In this document: in pieces, positions 26,466 to 35,510 of the stretch
Numbering within the stretch: position 1 is the stretch's first letter
How the letters are laid out: every line of letters starts with the position of its first letter
DNA from: Pedobacter kyonggii
GTDB lineage: Bacteria > Bacteroidota > Bacteroidia > Sphingobacteriales > Sphingobacteriaceae
Length of the DNA: 64,000 bases
NCBI RefSeq assembly: GCF_004310665.1
Contig: NZ_SIXF01000001.1
Coordinates: 532,421-596,420, forward strand
Direction of reading: 5' to 3'
Notes under the pieces: model-generated
Databases searched by the model: none
What the model saw: the letters and a program-made list of their open reading frames with translations, nothing else
Told to the model about the DNA's origin: nothing
Made by a program: the position numbers and the translations under genes

Positions 26466-27938
26466 TTATTCTCTAAAGCCTTCGGCTATTTTATAACGTT
26501 GTAGTTCTAATCTTTTTGCAATATAGTTAACCCAGTAAGCCCGCATGAATAACATGATAAGGCCGAAAAATCCGATTGTCATTAAACCCAGGTAAGGCCT
26601 GTTTAAATAACCAAAAGGCAAATAAACAAGATAGGGAATAAGTATAAAAGGGATCATTAAGATCCATTGGGTGGCTCCCATGCCCTGAAAATTAAAACTA
26701 GCACTTCTTGTGATATCAATCCGTTTGTAATTAAAAGTGGCTAAATACAAAACCAGAACTGTACAGAAGCCAATGTTATACAGATAAGCCGCTAAGTGTA
26801 ATAATAAAAGTTTTGGACTTAAAAAGCCATAAAAACTGGCTAAAATAGTTGTTATGGTACACATTATAGTAAAGAGCAAAAACTTGCCTTTGATGTAATC
26901 TTTAAAGTCGATTTTATTTATGAGTAAACCATCAAAATGTGAACTTTGCCACGCAAACATAAACTGGCCATAACTGAGTACAGAAAAACCCGTCATAAAA
27001 ATTGCTGCAAAAATCATCTTACTAAAAGAATCTGCTGCAATATACGGGGCCTTATAAAAGAGGTATCCATATAATAAGAAGAACAGCCCCATAAATACCG
27101 AGTATCGCGGCCGTTTGTGCCTTAAAATTAATTTGAGTTCTAGTGCAGCCAACTCGCCGGCTTTCCCAAATCGGTTTAAAAAGGCATAATCAGTACTTAC
27201 TTTCTTCTCCTGTTTCGAACCTAATTCTTCTACATAAAGATTTCTGCGCAGGTAATTAGAATTGAGGATAAAAATTACAGATGCTATAACTGGAAAGATA
27301 AGCCCCAAATAAGGTTTATCGGCCATCTCGCTAAAAACAAAGTTAGATGCGACCATGATAGAAATCACCTTATAATATTCTAAGGCGGCAAACACGCCGA
27401 TTATAACCAAACCAACCAAGGTAAACAATACATTGGTGATCGATTTACGCTTAAGGTATAGTATAAAATAGTTGTTAAATACCATTATGGAGAGGATAGC
27501 GACAATGTACATTACTGCAACTAACGCACCATCTACACTCCATATCTCGATGAATATGAACGGAAAAAACAAGAAAAATGGCCATAAATTAAAGGCCGAG
27601 AAAAGTGCCTTTGCATTTAAAAAGTTGATGATCTTACGCTTTGGTATCTTGAGGTGCAAATAGGGAATGATGCTCAGTGTCGGAATGTCCTGAAGCTGTA
27701 ACCGCATCAAAAAATCGAATGCGAAATAATATAAAATTATTCCGTTGAAGCTTGTCATTACAGTTTGATTGGGGAAAATTTTTGGGAGGAAAATTGTCAT
27801 ACCAAAGCCAATCCCCACCGCAACAACAAGAAAATAAAGCATAAAAAAACCAATAATGATTTGTGTAGCAATACTACCGCCTTTATTCCGCGAACGCCAG
27901 AAAGATTTTCTTTGATGGCTTAAAAAAGTACTCAGCAT
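26466..27938 (-). CDS. DUF5687-like ABC transporter permease
   Basis: A 490-residue protein with about twelve membrane helices. It starts with MLSTFLSHQRKSFWRSRNKG, the pattern of DUF5687 permeases of Bacteroidota, and has a central charged segment around residues 215-260. It is 2 bases from the ATPase gene, so both halves are made together. Substrate unknown. Confidence 0.82.
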   Translation of the reverse strand: MLSTFLSHQRKSFWRSRNKGGSIATQIIIGFFMLYFLVVAVGIGFGMTIFLPKIFPNQTVMTSFNGIILYYFAFDFLMRLQLQDIPTLSIIPYLHLKIPKRKIINFLNAKALFSAFNLWPFFLFFPFIFIEIWSVDGALVAVMYIVAILSIMVFNNYFILYLKRKSITNVLFTLVGLVIIGVFAALEYYKVISIMVASNFVFSEMADKPYLGLIFPVIASVIFILNSNYLRRNLYVEELGSKQEKKVSTDYAFLNRFGKAGELAALELKLILRHKRPRYSVFMGLFFLLYGYLFYKAPYIAADSFSKMIFAAIFMTGFSVLSYGQFMFAWQSSHFDGLLINKIDFKDYIKGKFLLFTIMCTITTILASFYGFLSPKLLLLHLAAYLYNIGFCTVLVLYLATFNYKRIDITRSASFNFQGMGATQWILMIPFILIPYLVYLPFGYLNRPYLGLMTIGFFGLIMLFMRAYWVNYIAKRLELQRYKIAEGFRE

Positions 27939-28004
27939 ATTTAGTTTAGGTGTTTGATTTTAGTCAATATATCTATTAGTATGCATTCAGCAGAAAATGT
28001 TACA

Positions 28005-29285
28005 CTAATACTTGTATTTGTCTTTCCAGTTCTGCTTAAGCTTTTCACGCAACTTCTCTTCTGCAGGGTTTTTCCCCGGATCGTAGAGTTTTGTGCCACT
28101 TAATTCTTCTGGAAAATATTCTTGTGGTGAAAAATTGCCTTCATATCCGTGCGAATATTGGTAATCTTTTCCATAACCGATATTTTTCATCAGTTTGGTC
28201 GGTGCATTACGGATATGCAAAGGCACGGGCAAATTTCCGGTCTGTTTAACCAAGGCCTGTGCTTTGTTAATAGCCTCATAAGATGCGTTACTTTTAGGCG
28301 AACTGGCCAGATAGGTTACACACTGCGATAAAATGATCCGTGCCTCCGGGTAACCGATTACATTTACTGCAGTAAAACAGTTATTGGCCAAAAGCAGGGC
28401 ATTAGGGTTGGCATTGCCAATATCTTCTGAAGACAAGATCAGTAACCTACGGGCAATGAACAGTGGGTCTTCACCACCTTCTATCATCCGGGCCAGCCAA
28501 TAAACAGCGGCATTGGGATCGCTACCACGGATGGATTTAATAAAGGCCGAAATGATATCGTAGTGTTGCTCTCCGGCTTTATCATATAACGCAAGATTTT
28601 GCTGTGCATGCTCCAGCACATTTTCGTTGGTGAGTACAATTTTATTTCCACCAATGCCATTAATGGCAATTTCAAGCACGTTTAACAATTTCCGTGCATC
28701 ACCGCCCGATAAACGGATCAGTGCTTCGTGCTCTTTTATAGTAATATTTTTCTCTGAAAGAATGTTATCTTTTTTAATGGCTGTTTCCAATAAACCCGCT
28801 AACTCCGTTTCGGTTAACGATTTTAAAATATAAACCTGGCAACGGGAAAGTAAAGCAGAGATCACCTCGAAAGATGGATTTTCGGTTGTTGCACCAATTA
28901 AGGTAACCAAGCCCCGCTCAACAGCCCCAAGTAAACTATCCTGTTGCGATTTACTAAAGCGGTGAATCTCATCGATAAACAAAATGGGTAGGCCTAAAAA
29001 ACTATCCTTCAGCTGTGCAGCCCTATCGATTACCTCCCGAATATCTTTCACACCGCTGTTAATAGCACTTAAGTTAAAAAACGGACGATCTAATGCCTGC
29101 GAAATGATATAGGCCAAAGTTGTTTTACCCACACCTGGAGGTCCCCAAAAAATCATGGAGGGGAGCTGACTGCTTTCGATCGCTTTGCGTAAAACCGCAC
29201 CTTCTCCAACTAAATGCTGTTGACCAACATATTCATCGATATTTTGAGGGCGCATACGTTCGGCTAAAGGAGGCAGGTTTTGCAT
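28005..29285 (-). CDS. rarA: Replication-associated recombination ATPase RarA (MgsA)
   Basis: The ATG at 29285 ([13 protein letters not shown]) gives the usual family start; the frame runs 18 codons further upstream. The AAA+ core has Walker [14 protein letters not shown], the strand motif [16 protein letters not shown], Walker [19 protein letters not shown] and the sensor [12 protein letters not shown]. The C-terminus has the MgsA tetramerisation region with [19 protein letters not shown] and [12 protein letters not shown]. RarA acts at stalled replication forks with clamp and single-strand-binding proteins. The length of 426 residues is typical. Confidence 0.96.
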   Translation of the reverse strand: MQNLPPLAERMRPQNIDEYVGQQHLVGEGAVLRKAIESSQLPSMIFWGPPGVGKTTLAYIISQALDRPFFNLSAINSGVKDIREVIDRAAQLKDSFLGLPILFIDEIHRFSKSQQDSLLGAVERGLVTLIGATTENPSFEVISALLSRCQVYILKSLTETELAGLLETAIKKDNILSEKNITIKEHEALIRLSGGDARKLLNVLEIAINGIGGNKIVLTNENVLEHAQQNLALYDKAGEQHYDIISAFIKSIRGSDPNAAVYWLARMIEGGEDPLFIARRLLILSSEDIGNANPNALLLANNCFTAVNVIGYPEARIILSQCVTYLASSPKSNASYEAINKAQALVKQTGNLPVPLHIRNAPTKLMKNIGYGKDYQYSHGYEGNFSPQEYFPEELSGTKLYDPGKNPAEEKLREKLKQNWKDKYKY

Positions 29286-29390
29286 AATGGTAAATATATA
29301 AAAATTGAGTATTTTGTTTGTCGATAATTTACTAACCAAATATTGAAAGCATAACGCTTTTAAAACAAAAGGACGAATGCTTAGTTCTAA

Positions 29391-29780
<390 letters not shown>

Positions 29781-29798
29781 ACTCTTCACAAAGACTTT

Positions 29799-29981
29799 TG
29801 CCACGGAAGCACAGATTGACACGGAGATTGTAATTCTTTTATCGACTTCCTTTGCAACAATGGCTATTTAGGGGTGTTTAAAAGGTCTTCGACAAGCTCA
29901 GTCTGACACCTCAACATCTCATTACAAAAAAGGGTTGTTTTGATGGCATTAAGATTTCCAATCAAGTTGGGAATGACGCTC
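29799..29981. repeat. Gap with parts of three dispersed elements
   Basis: The gap between convergent genes has GCCACGGAAGCACAGATTGA (29802-29821, CACAG family), GTCTTCGACAAGCTCAGTCT (29885-29904, TTCGACAGGCTCAG family) and ATTAAGATTTCCAATCAAG followed by TTGGGAATGACG (29948-29978, GGGAATGACG family). No gene is evident. Confidence 0.55.
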
Positions 29982-30005
29982 CGTATTGTATCAAGCTCCA
30001 GAAAA

Positions 30006-31304
30006 TTAATCCTCAATCTTCGAGTGGTGTTTGGTATCTTTCATGGTGGTGTACAAAATCAACGAGATTAAAATACATCCGGTTACATACCAATAGAAAT
30101 AATTTTCGTGACCGATATTTTTAAACCATAGTGCAAAATATTCTGCCGTTCCACCGAAAATGGCAACAGTTAACGCATAGGGTAAACCTACGCCCAAAGC
30201 CCTGATTTCGGCAGGGAATAGCTCGGCTTTAACTACTGCATTAATACTCGTGTAGCCGCTCACGATAATCAAGGCGCCAATCATCAGCAAGAATATGATA
30301 GTCGTATTGGTTTCTCCAGCCAAACCTGTTAAAATGGGATAAGTACATAAAGTACCGAGCACACCAAAACCAATTAATAAAGGTTTACGCCCAATTTTAT
30401 CAGATAACAGGCCGAACAGCGGCTGCATAATGGCAAAAACCAACAGTGAAACGAATGATAATGTTGTGGAGGTTTCTTTACTCAGGTGAACCGTATTGAC
30501 CAAAAATTTCTGCATATAAGTGCTAAACGTATAAAAGGCAATGGTTCCGCCCAAAGTTAGGCCTACCACGGTAAAAACTTCCTTTGGATATTTCATCAGT
30601 ACTGCAATGCCACCTTTTTTGTCTGCCGAGTTTTTGCTTTTAAAAGCCGAAGTTTCGTCGATATGTCTACGTAGGTACAGCGCGATGAATGAAAGTATGG
30701 CCCCGATAAAAAATGGAATCCGCCAGCCCCACTCATGCAGTTCGGCAGGTGTAAGCAACCAGTTTTGCAAGATTAATTGAATACCCAAAGCCAATAATTG
30801 CCCACCGATCAGGGTTACATATTGAAAGCTTGAATAAAATCCACGGTGTTTTTTGGTAGCCATTTCGCTGAGGTAAGTGGCAGAAGTTCCATACTCGCCT
30901 CCAGTGCTTAATCCTTGAATCAACCTTGCAAAAATGAGCAATAAAGGAGCTGCAATTCCAATGTGTTTGTAACCAGGGGTTAAACCGATAATTAATGATC
31001 CTATCGCCATGATGAGTACAGAAAGTGTCATCGAACGTTTTCGCCCTAACTTATCTGCAATGCTGCCAAACAGCCAGCCACCGATAGGCCGCATTAAAAA
31101 GCCTACTGCAAAAATCCCTGCGGTATCTAACAATTGTGCAGTTGGATTACTATTAGGGAAAAAGGCAGGAGAAAAATAAAGCGCAAAGGCAGAATAGGTA
31201 TACCAATCATACCACTCAACAAGATTACCAACCGAACCACCAAATATAGATTTTAAACGATATTCTACATCCTTAATTCCGTTCTGTTGTAATGCTTTTT
31301 CCAT
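30006..31304 (-). CDS. MFS transporter, metabolite:H+ symporter (MHS) family
   Basis: A 432-residue carrier with 12 membrane helices, started at the ATG at 31304 (MEKALQQNG), since the frame upstream runs on without family likeness. Marks are GNLVEWYDWYTYSAFA in the first helix, GRKRSMTLSV in loop 2-3, and RLIQGLSTGGEYGTSATYLSEM in helix 5, which is characteristic of the alpha-ketoglutarate permease/proline-betaine carrier group. The second half has LSDKIGRKPLL. Substrate is probably an organic acid or betaine. Confidence 0.93.
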   Translation of the reverse strand: MEKALQQNGIKDVEYRLKSIFGGSVGNLVEWYDWYTYSAFALYFSPAFFPNSNPTAQLLDTAGIFAVGFLMRPIGGWLFGSIADKLGRKRSMTLSVLIMAIGSLIIGLTPGYKHIGIAAPLLLIFARLIQGLSTGGEYGTSATYLSEMATKKHRGFYSSFQYVTLIGGQLLALGIQLILQNWLLTPAELHEWGWRIPFFIGAILSFIALYLRRHIDETSAFKSKNSADKKGGIAVLMKYPKEVFTVVGLTLGGTIAFYTFSTYMQKFLVNTVHLSKETSTTLSFVSLLVFAIMQPLFGLLSDKIGRKPLLIGFGVLGTLCTYPILTGLAGETNTTIIFLLMIGALIIVSGYTSINAVVKAELFPAEIRALGVGLPYALTVAIFGGTAEYFALWFKNIGHENYFYWYVTGCILISLILYTTMKDTKHHSKIED

Positions 31305-31444
31305 ATAGAGGATGATTGAATGAAACTTAAATCTATAACAGTTGTTAATCAAAAATATGATAATTTTATAAAGAAAGAGCGGAGTTGTTTTTCATCCCGA
31401 TCCCGCCAACTCCTTCCATCATTCAAAATTCAATCATTACAGCA

Positions 31445-32176
31445 ATGAAAGATAATTTTTCTACCCAATCTGCCGATTACGCTATTTACAGGCCAACTTA
31501 TCCCCAGGAATTGTACGATTATCTGTTTAGTCTGGTAAAAAACAAAGAAACGGCGTGGGATTGTGCTACTGGTAACGGACAGGTTGCTCGCGTATTGGCG
31601 CAACATTTCGATGCTGTTTATGCAACAGACATCAGCAAGAATCAATTAAAAAATGCTTTTCAACTACCAAATATTACTTACAAAGTGGAACCAGCGGAAC
31701 AAACATCGGTGGGTAATGCTAGTTTCGATCTGATTACGGTGGCACAGGCCATCCATTGGTTTAACTTCGAATCGTTTTATGCTGAGGTAAAAAGAACACT
31801 AAAACCCGGTGGACTTTTCGCGGTGATTGGTTATGGCTTAATGTTTATCGATAAAAAAGTAGATAAAGCTGTACATAAACTTTACGAAGATATTTTGGGT
31901 AAATATTGGGACAGCGAACGTCGTTATATTGAAGAAGGTTATAAAACCATCCCCTTTCCCTTTGAAGAGATCATTGCTCCTCATTTTCAGATTAAAACCA
32001 CCTGGAATTTTAACCAACTGATTGGTTATTTAAATACCTGGTCTTCTTTGCAGCATTATAAAAAGGCGAATGAGCGCAATCCATTGGAGTATATGTTTAC
32101 CGAATTAAAAGAAGCCTGGGGCAATGATGCGGAGAAAGATGTTCATTTCCCGGTTTTATTGCGAGTTGGACGGTAG
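31445..32176 (+). CDS. Class I SAM-dependent methyltransferase
   Basis: A 243-residue protein starting MKDNFSTQSADYAIYRPTYP, chosen over an upstream in-frame ATG at 31385 because it begins with the family start. Motif I is AWDCATGNGQVA, motif II ends in VYATDIS, and SFDLITVAQAIHWFNFESF is the post-II region of the UbiE/Tam-type group, with LKPGGLFAVIGYG following. The substrate is unknown. Confidence 0.92.
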   Translation: MKDNFSTQSADYAIYRPTYPQELYDYLFSLVKNKETAWDCATGNGQVARVLAQHFDAVYATDISKNQLKNAFQLPNITYKVEPAEQTSVGNASFDLITVAQAIHWFNFESFYAEVKRTLKPGGLFAVIGYGLMFIDKKVDKAVHKLYEDILGKYWDSERRYIEEGYKTIPFPFEEIIAPHFQIKTTWNFNQLIGYLNTWSSLQHYKKANERNPLEYMFTELKEAWGNDAEKDVHFPVLLRVGR

Positions 32177-32178
32177 GT

Positions 32179-32286
32179 TTAACCACTGAGGGAACAGAGA
32201 TAAGGCACAGAGGGCACTGAGTTAATTTCCAGGTGGGATATAGCCTCTATGTTCTCTGTGAAAACTCAGCGATCTCTGTGGTTAAT
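32179..32286. repeat. Dispersed inverted repeat (TTTAACCACTGAG..ACAGAG / CTCTGTGGTTAA)
   Basis: Left arm TTAACCACTGAGGGAACAGA and right arm GATCTCTGTGGTTAA, with CACAGAGGGCACTGAGTTAA and TTCTCTGTGAAAACTCA nested inside. It lies between the convergent methyltransferase and hisS genes, and is the best copy of the family at 15080. Confidence 0.7.
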
Positions 32287-32294
32287 TTAAATTA

Positions 32295-33686
32295 TTATTT
32301 CAACAACTCCAGAATACCTAAAACAGTAAGTTTTTTCTGTTCGCCGCTTTGCATATCTTTCAATGTAAGTTCTCCACTTGCAATTTCATCACCACCAATT
32401 AAAATTACATAAGGAATGTTTTTCGCATCAGCATAAGCCATTTGTTTTTTTAGTTTGGCCGAACTTGGGTACAGTTCAGCTGAAATACCTGCATTTCTGA
32501 ATTGCTGAACAATTGGCAACGCGTATTTTTCAGCTTCTGCATCAAAATTGCTGATTAACACTTTTGTTCCAACTTCTGCCGAGGCGGGGAAAAGGTTCAG
32601 CTCTTCTAATACGTCATAAATACGGTCGGCACCAAAAGAAACACCAACACCTGTTAAATCTTTTAAGCCGAACATACCGGTCAAATCATCGTAACGTCCA
32701 CCACCACCGATGCTGCCCATGGCCACTTCGTTGGTTTTAACCTCGAAAATACAGCCGGTATAATAGTTTAAACCTCGCGCTAAAGTAATATCTAACTCTA
32801 ATTTAGCTGTTAATGGTAAGCCATAAGAAATCAGGCTTTCAACATATTCAAAAACCTGTTCTATTTCGCCAATGCCTTTTAAACCTGATGCTGACTGTGC
32901 TAAAACTTCTTTCAAACTAGCCAGTTTTTCTTCGTTGGTTCCTTCTAACAAAATTACCGGGCGGAGTTTTTCTAAATCAGCTTCGGTAAAACCACGTTCT
33001 AACAGTTCTTTACTTACGCCATCTAAACCGATTTTATCCAATTTATCGATGGCTACGGTCATATCGATAATTAAATCTGGTTTACCGATAATCTCAGCAA
33101 TACCCGATAGAATTTTTCTGTTGTTAATTTTTACGCTGAAATCTTTCAAACCCAATTTACTCAAAGCTTCATTGTAGATTAAAATAAATTCAGCTTCGTT
33201 CAATAAACTTTCAGATCCCACCACATCCACATCACACTGATAAAACTCACGGTACCTGCCTTTTTGCGGACGGTCTGCACGCCAAACGGGCTGCACCTGA
33301 AAACGTTTAAAAGGCAAAGTAATTTCGTGTTGGTGCATCACTACGTAACGCGCAAAAGGCACCGTTAAATCGTAACGCAAGGCTTTTTCAGAAATTAGCG
33401 GAATCAGTTTATTGCTATTATCTTCATCTGCAAAATCGAAAGATTTCTTTTTTGGATCTTTAAGAAATTCGCCACTGTTTAAAATTTTAAAAATCAGTTT
33501 ATCTCCTTCATCACCATATTTCCCTGTCAAAGTCGAAAGGTTTTCGAAACTTGGCGTCTGGATTTCGGCGTAACCATATTTTCTGAAAACCGATTTAATG
33601 GTATCGTAAATAAAGTTGCGTTTTACCATTTCAACCGGAGAAAAATCGCGGGTACCTTTTGCTAATGAGGGTTTAATAACTGACAT
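32295..33686 (-). CDS. hisS: Histidine--tRNA ligase
   Basis: A 463-residue class II synthetase that attaches histidine to its tRNA. Motif 1 lies near YAEIQTPSFE, motif 2 is RADRPQKGRYREFYQCDVDV, the histidine-specific LDITLARGLNYYTG follows, and motif 3 is GVGVSFGADRIYDVL. The C-terminal anticodon-binding domain begins at KVLISNFD. The ATG lies 5 bases after a -7 box at 33692-33699. The gene is essential in all known bacteria. Confidence 0.97.
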   Translation of the reverse strand: MSVIKPSLAKGTRDFSPVEMVKRNFIYDTIKSVFRKYGYAEIQTPSFENLSTLTGKYGDEGDKLIFKILNSGEFLKDPKKKSFDFADEDNSNKLIPLISEKALRYDLTVPFARYVVMHQHEITLPFKRFQVQPVWRADRPQKGRYREFYQCDVDVVGSESLLNEAEFILIYNEALSKLGLKDFSVKINNRKILSGIAEIIGKPDLIIDMTVAIDKLDKIGLDGVSKELLERGFTEADLEKLRPVILLEGTNEEKLASLKEVLAQSASGLKGIGEIEQVFEYVESLISYGLPLTAKLELDITLARGLNYYTGCIFEVKTNEVAMGSIGGGGRYDDLTGMFGLKDLTGVGVSFGADRIYDVLEELNLFPASAEVGTKVLISNFDAEAEKYALPIVQQFRNAGISAELYPSSAKLKKQMAYADAKNIPYVILIGGDEIASGELTLKDMQSGEQKKLTVLGILELLK

Positions 33687-33691
33687 AGCCG

Positions 33692-33699
33692 CAAAAGTA
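33692..33699 (-). promoter_or_regulatory. Bacteroidota -7 box for hisS
   Basis: On the minus strand TACTTTTG fits TAnnTTTG. It ends 5 bases before the hisS ATG, so the transcript would be nearly leaderless. Confidence 0.65.
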
Positions 33700-33728
33700 C
33701 AAAAATGTAATGTTTAAAAATAAAATTT

Positions 33729-33910
33729 CGTCATTGCGAGAAGGAACGACGAAGCAATCTTACGATCGCTATTTGCATGTGCATTAAGATTGCTTCGTAC
33801 CTCGCAATCACGACCTTTTCTTAAGATATCTGTCATTGATGGCGTAATCGAAGACCATTATATCCGGAACAATCAAAAAAAGATCCTTCGACTACGCTCA
33901 GGATGACAAC
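33729..33910. repeat. Two dispersed palindromic elements side by side
   Basis: First element 33729-33814: CGTCATTGCGAGAAGGAACG, GACGAAGCAATCTTA, a short centre, then TAAGATTGCTTCG and CCTCGCAATCACGA, a near-complete inverted repeat. Its close relative is at 41814-41917. Then at 33885-33907 lies CCTTCGACTACGCTCAGGAT, from the TTCGACAGGCTCAG family. The gap between hisS and the SUI1 gene is otherwise empty. Confidence 0.75.
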
Positions 33911-33932
33911 CGACTTTTGATTTATCTTGGAT

Positions 33933-34283
33933 CTACCCCCCAGCCTTTTTCACTTTGTATCCATCCTTCTGAAGGATGCCAATTACTTTATCGCGCACAT
34001 CGCCCTGGATCATGATTTCGCCGTCTTTAACTGAGCCACCTACACCACATTTAGTTTTAAGCATTTTGCCCAATACTTCTAAATCTTCAGTACGCCCTCT
34101 AAAACCGGTAATTAAGGTTACCGCCTTACCGCCACGGTTCTTTTTATCGAGCATTACCCTTAAATCCTGTTGATTGTTTGGCGAAGTAACAGTATCATCA
34201 ACTTCTTCTTCGTATTCGAATTCTGGATTGGTAGAATACATAATTCCGCCAAGATCACTTAAACTATTTTTTTTTGGTTTCAT
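33933..34283 (-). CDS. SUI1/YciH family translation factor-like protein
   Basis: A 116-residue protein with an acidic N-terminal third and a SUI1 fold: VMLDKKNRGGKAVTLITGF with the conserved basic loop, RGRTEDLEVLGKML, then KCGVGGSVKDGEIMIQGD, and the closing DKVIGILQKDGYKVKKAGG. It is the bacterial eIF1 relative (YciH) thought to affect start-codon choice. It lies 120 bases after the lipid-kinase gene; that gap has TTCATTGGCCATTGGTTCAT-like word repeats and no gene. Confidence 0.93.
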   Translation of the reverse strand: MKPKKNSLSDLGGIMYSTNPEFEYEEEVDDTVTSPNNQQDLRVMLDKKNRGGKAVTLITGFRGRTEDLEVLGKMLKTKCGVGGSVKDGEIMIQGDVRDKVIGILQKDGYKVKKAGG

Positions 34284-34403
34284 GTTTTATAAAAGTTCAT
34301 TGGCCATTGGTTCATTAGTCAATAGTCCATGGTTGATAGTTTGATGGTTCATTCTTAATAGTCAGATTTTCTCCAAACTCCAAACGCTCAACTCCAAACT
34401 CAA

Positions 34404-35306
34404 CTAAGGAACAATTACTTTGAGCGAGAGTGGATTTACTACCGCATGTATCTCTGTCCCCATTTGTAAAGGCTCGCCATCTACATGCACTGCGCCAGCT
34501 TTTTCTCTAGTAATTTTAATGTTTTTGCCTTTAATAATTTCAATCATCTCTGATGTTTCGGCCTTACCTCTTAACATTACATAACCCAATAATGGCAATT
34601 TTATTATCGGAAAAGGTTTAATAATGCAAACATCAAGCAAACCATCTTTTACCGAAGCATTAGGTGCGATATAAACATCGTTGCCATACTGCGATGAATT
34701 GGCAATGCTAATGGCAAAAGCTTTTCTGGTATATTCTGCACCATCAATGTTTAACAGATAAGTTTGTGCTTTATAGTTAAAAACCTCTTTAAAACCAAGT
34801 TTTACATAGCCTGATAGTCCGCGTTTTTTATCTTTCGAAAAAACAGAACTCAAATGGGCATCGAACCCCATGCCAGCCAGATTAAAAAAACATTTGTTAT
34901 TAAACTCGGCAGTATCAATTTCATCAACCCTAAAATTATTGATCAGGGAAAGTGCATACCTTAAATTTTTCGATATCCTTAAAAACCTGGCGAGGCCGTT
35001 TCCTGATCCAAGCGGTAAAATCCCCAAAATTTTTTTGTGTTTTAGCACTTTGCTTGCCACTTCGTTAATGGTGCCATCGCCACCTGCAGCAACAATTACA
35101 TCGAAATTTTTAGTCGCGGCTTCGTCTGCCAATTCGCCGGCGTGACCAACATATTCGCTAAAAACAAAGTTTGGGTTAAACTTTTCCTTATCCAGATATT
35201 GATCAATAAAATCAGGGATGCGTAATTTCCCTCGCCCACCAGAGATAGGGTTTATAATAAAGAGGATATTGATCTTTGTGTGCAAAGTGTAAGAATGAAT
35301 GCACAA
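34404..35306 (-). CDS. Diacylglycerol kinase family protein (YegS/BmrU-like)
   Basis: A 300-residue lipid kinase-like protein. It has the NAD/DAG-kinase marks: FIINPISGGRGK at the start, the glycine-rich AAGGDGTINEVA near residue 72, and LPLGSGNGLARFL. DGLLDVCIIKPFP and HVDGEP in the C-terminal beta domain are typical of YegS-like lipid kinases. The start at 35306 adds about ten residues before the family core and is not certain. Upstream is the divergent metK leader. Confidence 0.9.
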   Translation of the reverse strand: MCIHSYTLHTKINILFIINPISGGRGKLRIPDFIDQYLDKEKFNPNFVFSEYVGHAGELADEAATKNFDVIVAAGGDGTINEVASKVLKHKKILGILPLGSGNGLARFLRISKNLRYALSLINNFRVDEIDTAEFNNKCFFNLAGMGFDAHLSSVFSKDKKRGLSGYVKLGFKEVFNYKAQTYLLNIDGAEYTRKAFAISIANSSQYGNDVYIAPNASVKDGLLDVCIIKPFPIIKLPLLGYVMLRGKAETSEMIEIIKGKNIKITREKAGAVHVDGEPLQMGTEIHAVVNPLSLKVIVP

Positions 35307-35320
35307 AATAATCTATAATT

Positions 35321-35349
35321 TTTGAAATAAAGAAAATATGCTAATTTTG
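35321..35349 (+). promoter_or_regulatory. Bacteroidota promoter for metK
   Basis: TTTG at 35321-35324 (-33 element) and TAATTTTG at 35342-35349 (-7 element) are separated by 17 bases, near the family spacing. Transcription would start about 35355, just before the SAM-II-type element. Confidence 0.6.
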
Positions 35350-35360
35350 CACCAGTAAAA

Positions 35361-35435
35361 AAGTGGATTGATTTGCTATCCCGACACCTCGGGACCGGAT
35401 TGCAACCACTTAAAAAAATTGCTAATGCCTCCTTT
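35361..35435 (+). ncRNA. SAM-II (SAM-alpha type) riboswitch upstream of metK
   Basis: The layout matches the SAM-II aptamer: stem P1 AAGTGG (35361-35366) with CCACTT (35406-35411), loop start ATTGATTTGC, an optional inner hairpin TCCCGA-CACC-TCGGGA (35379-35394), then GGATTGCAACCAC, an A-rich linker and GCTAATGCC (35421-35429), which would form the pseudoknot. It lies between a promoter and metK, whose product makes SAM, so feedback control is expected. About 75 bases of leader follow; ACCTGTTTCCAAGGGGTTT in it may form the switching hairpin. Called by eye, not by covariance search. Confidence 0.8.
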
Positions 35436-35510
35436 CAATCACTTAAACACCTGTTTCCAAGGGGTTTGGCAAGTATTAATTTGTTTATTCACCATTAATT
35501 TATTTAATAA

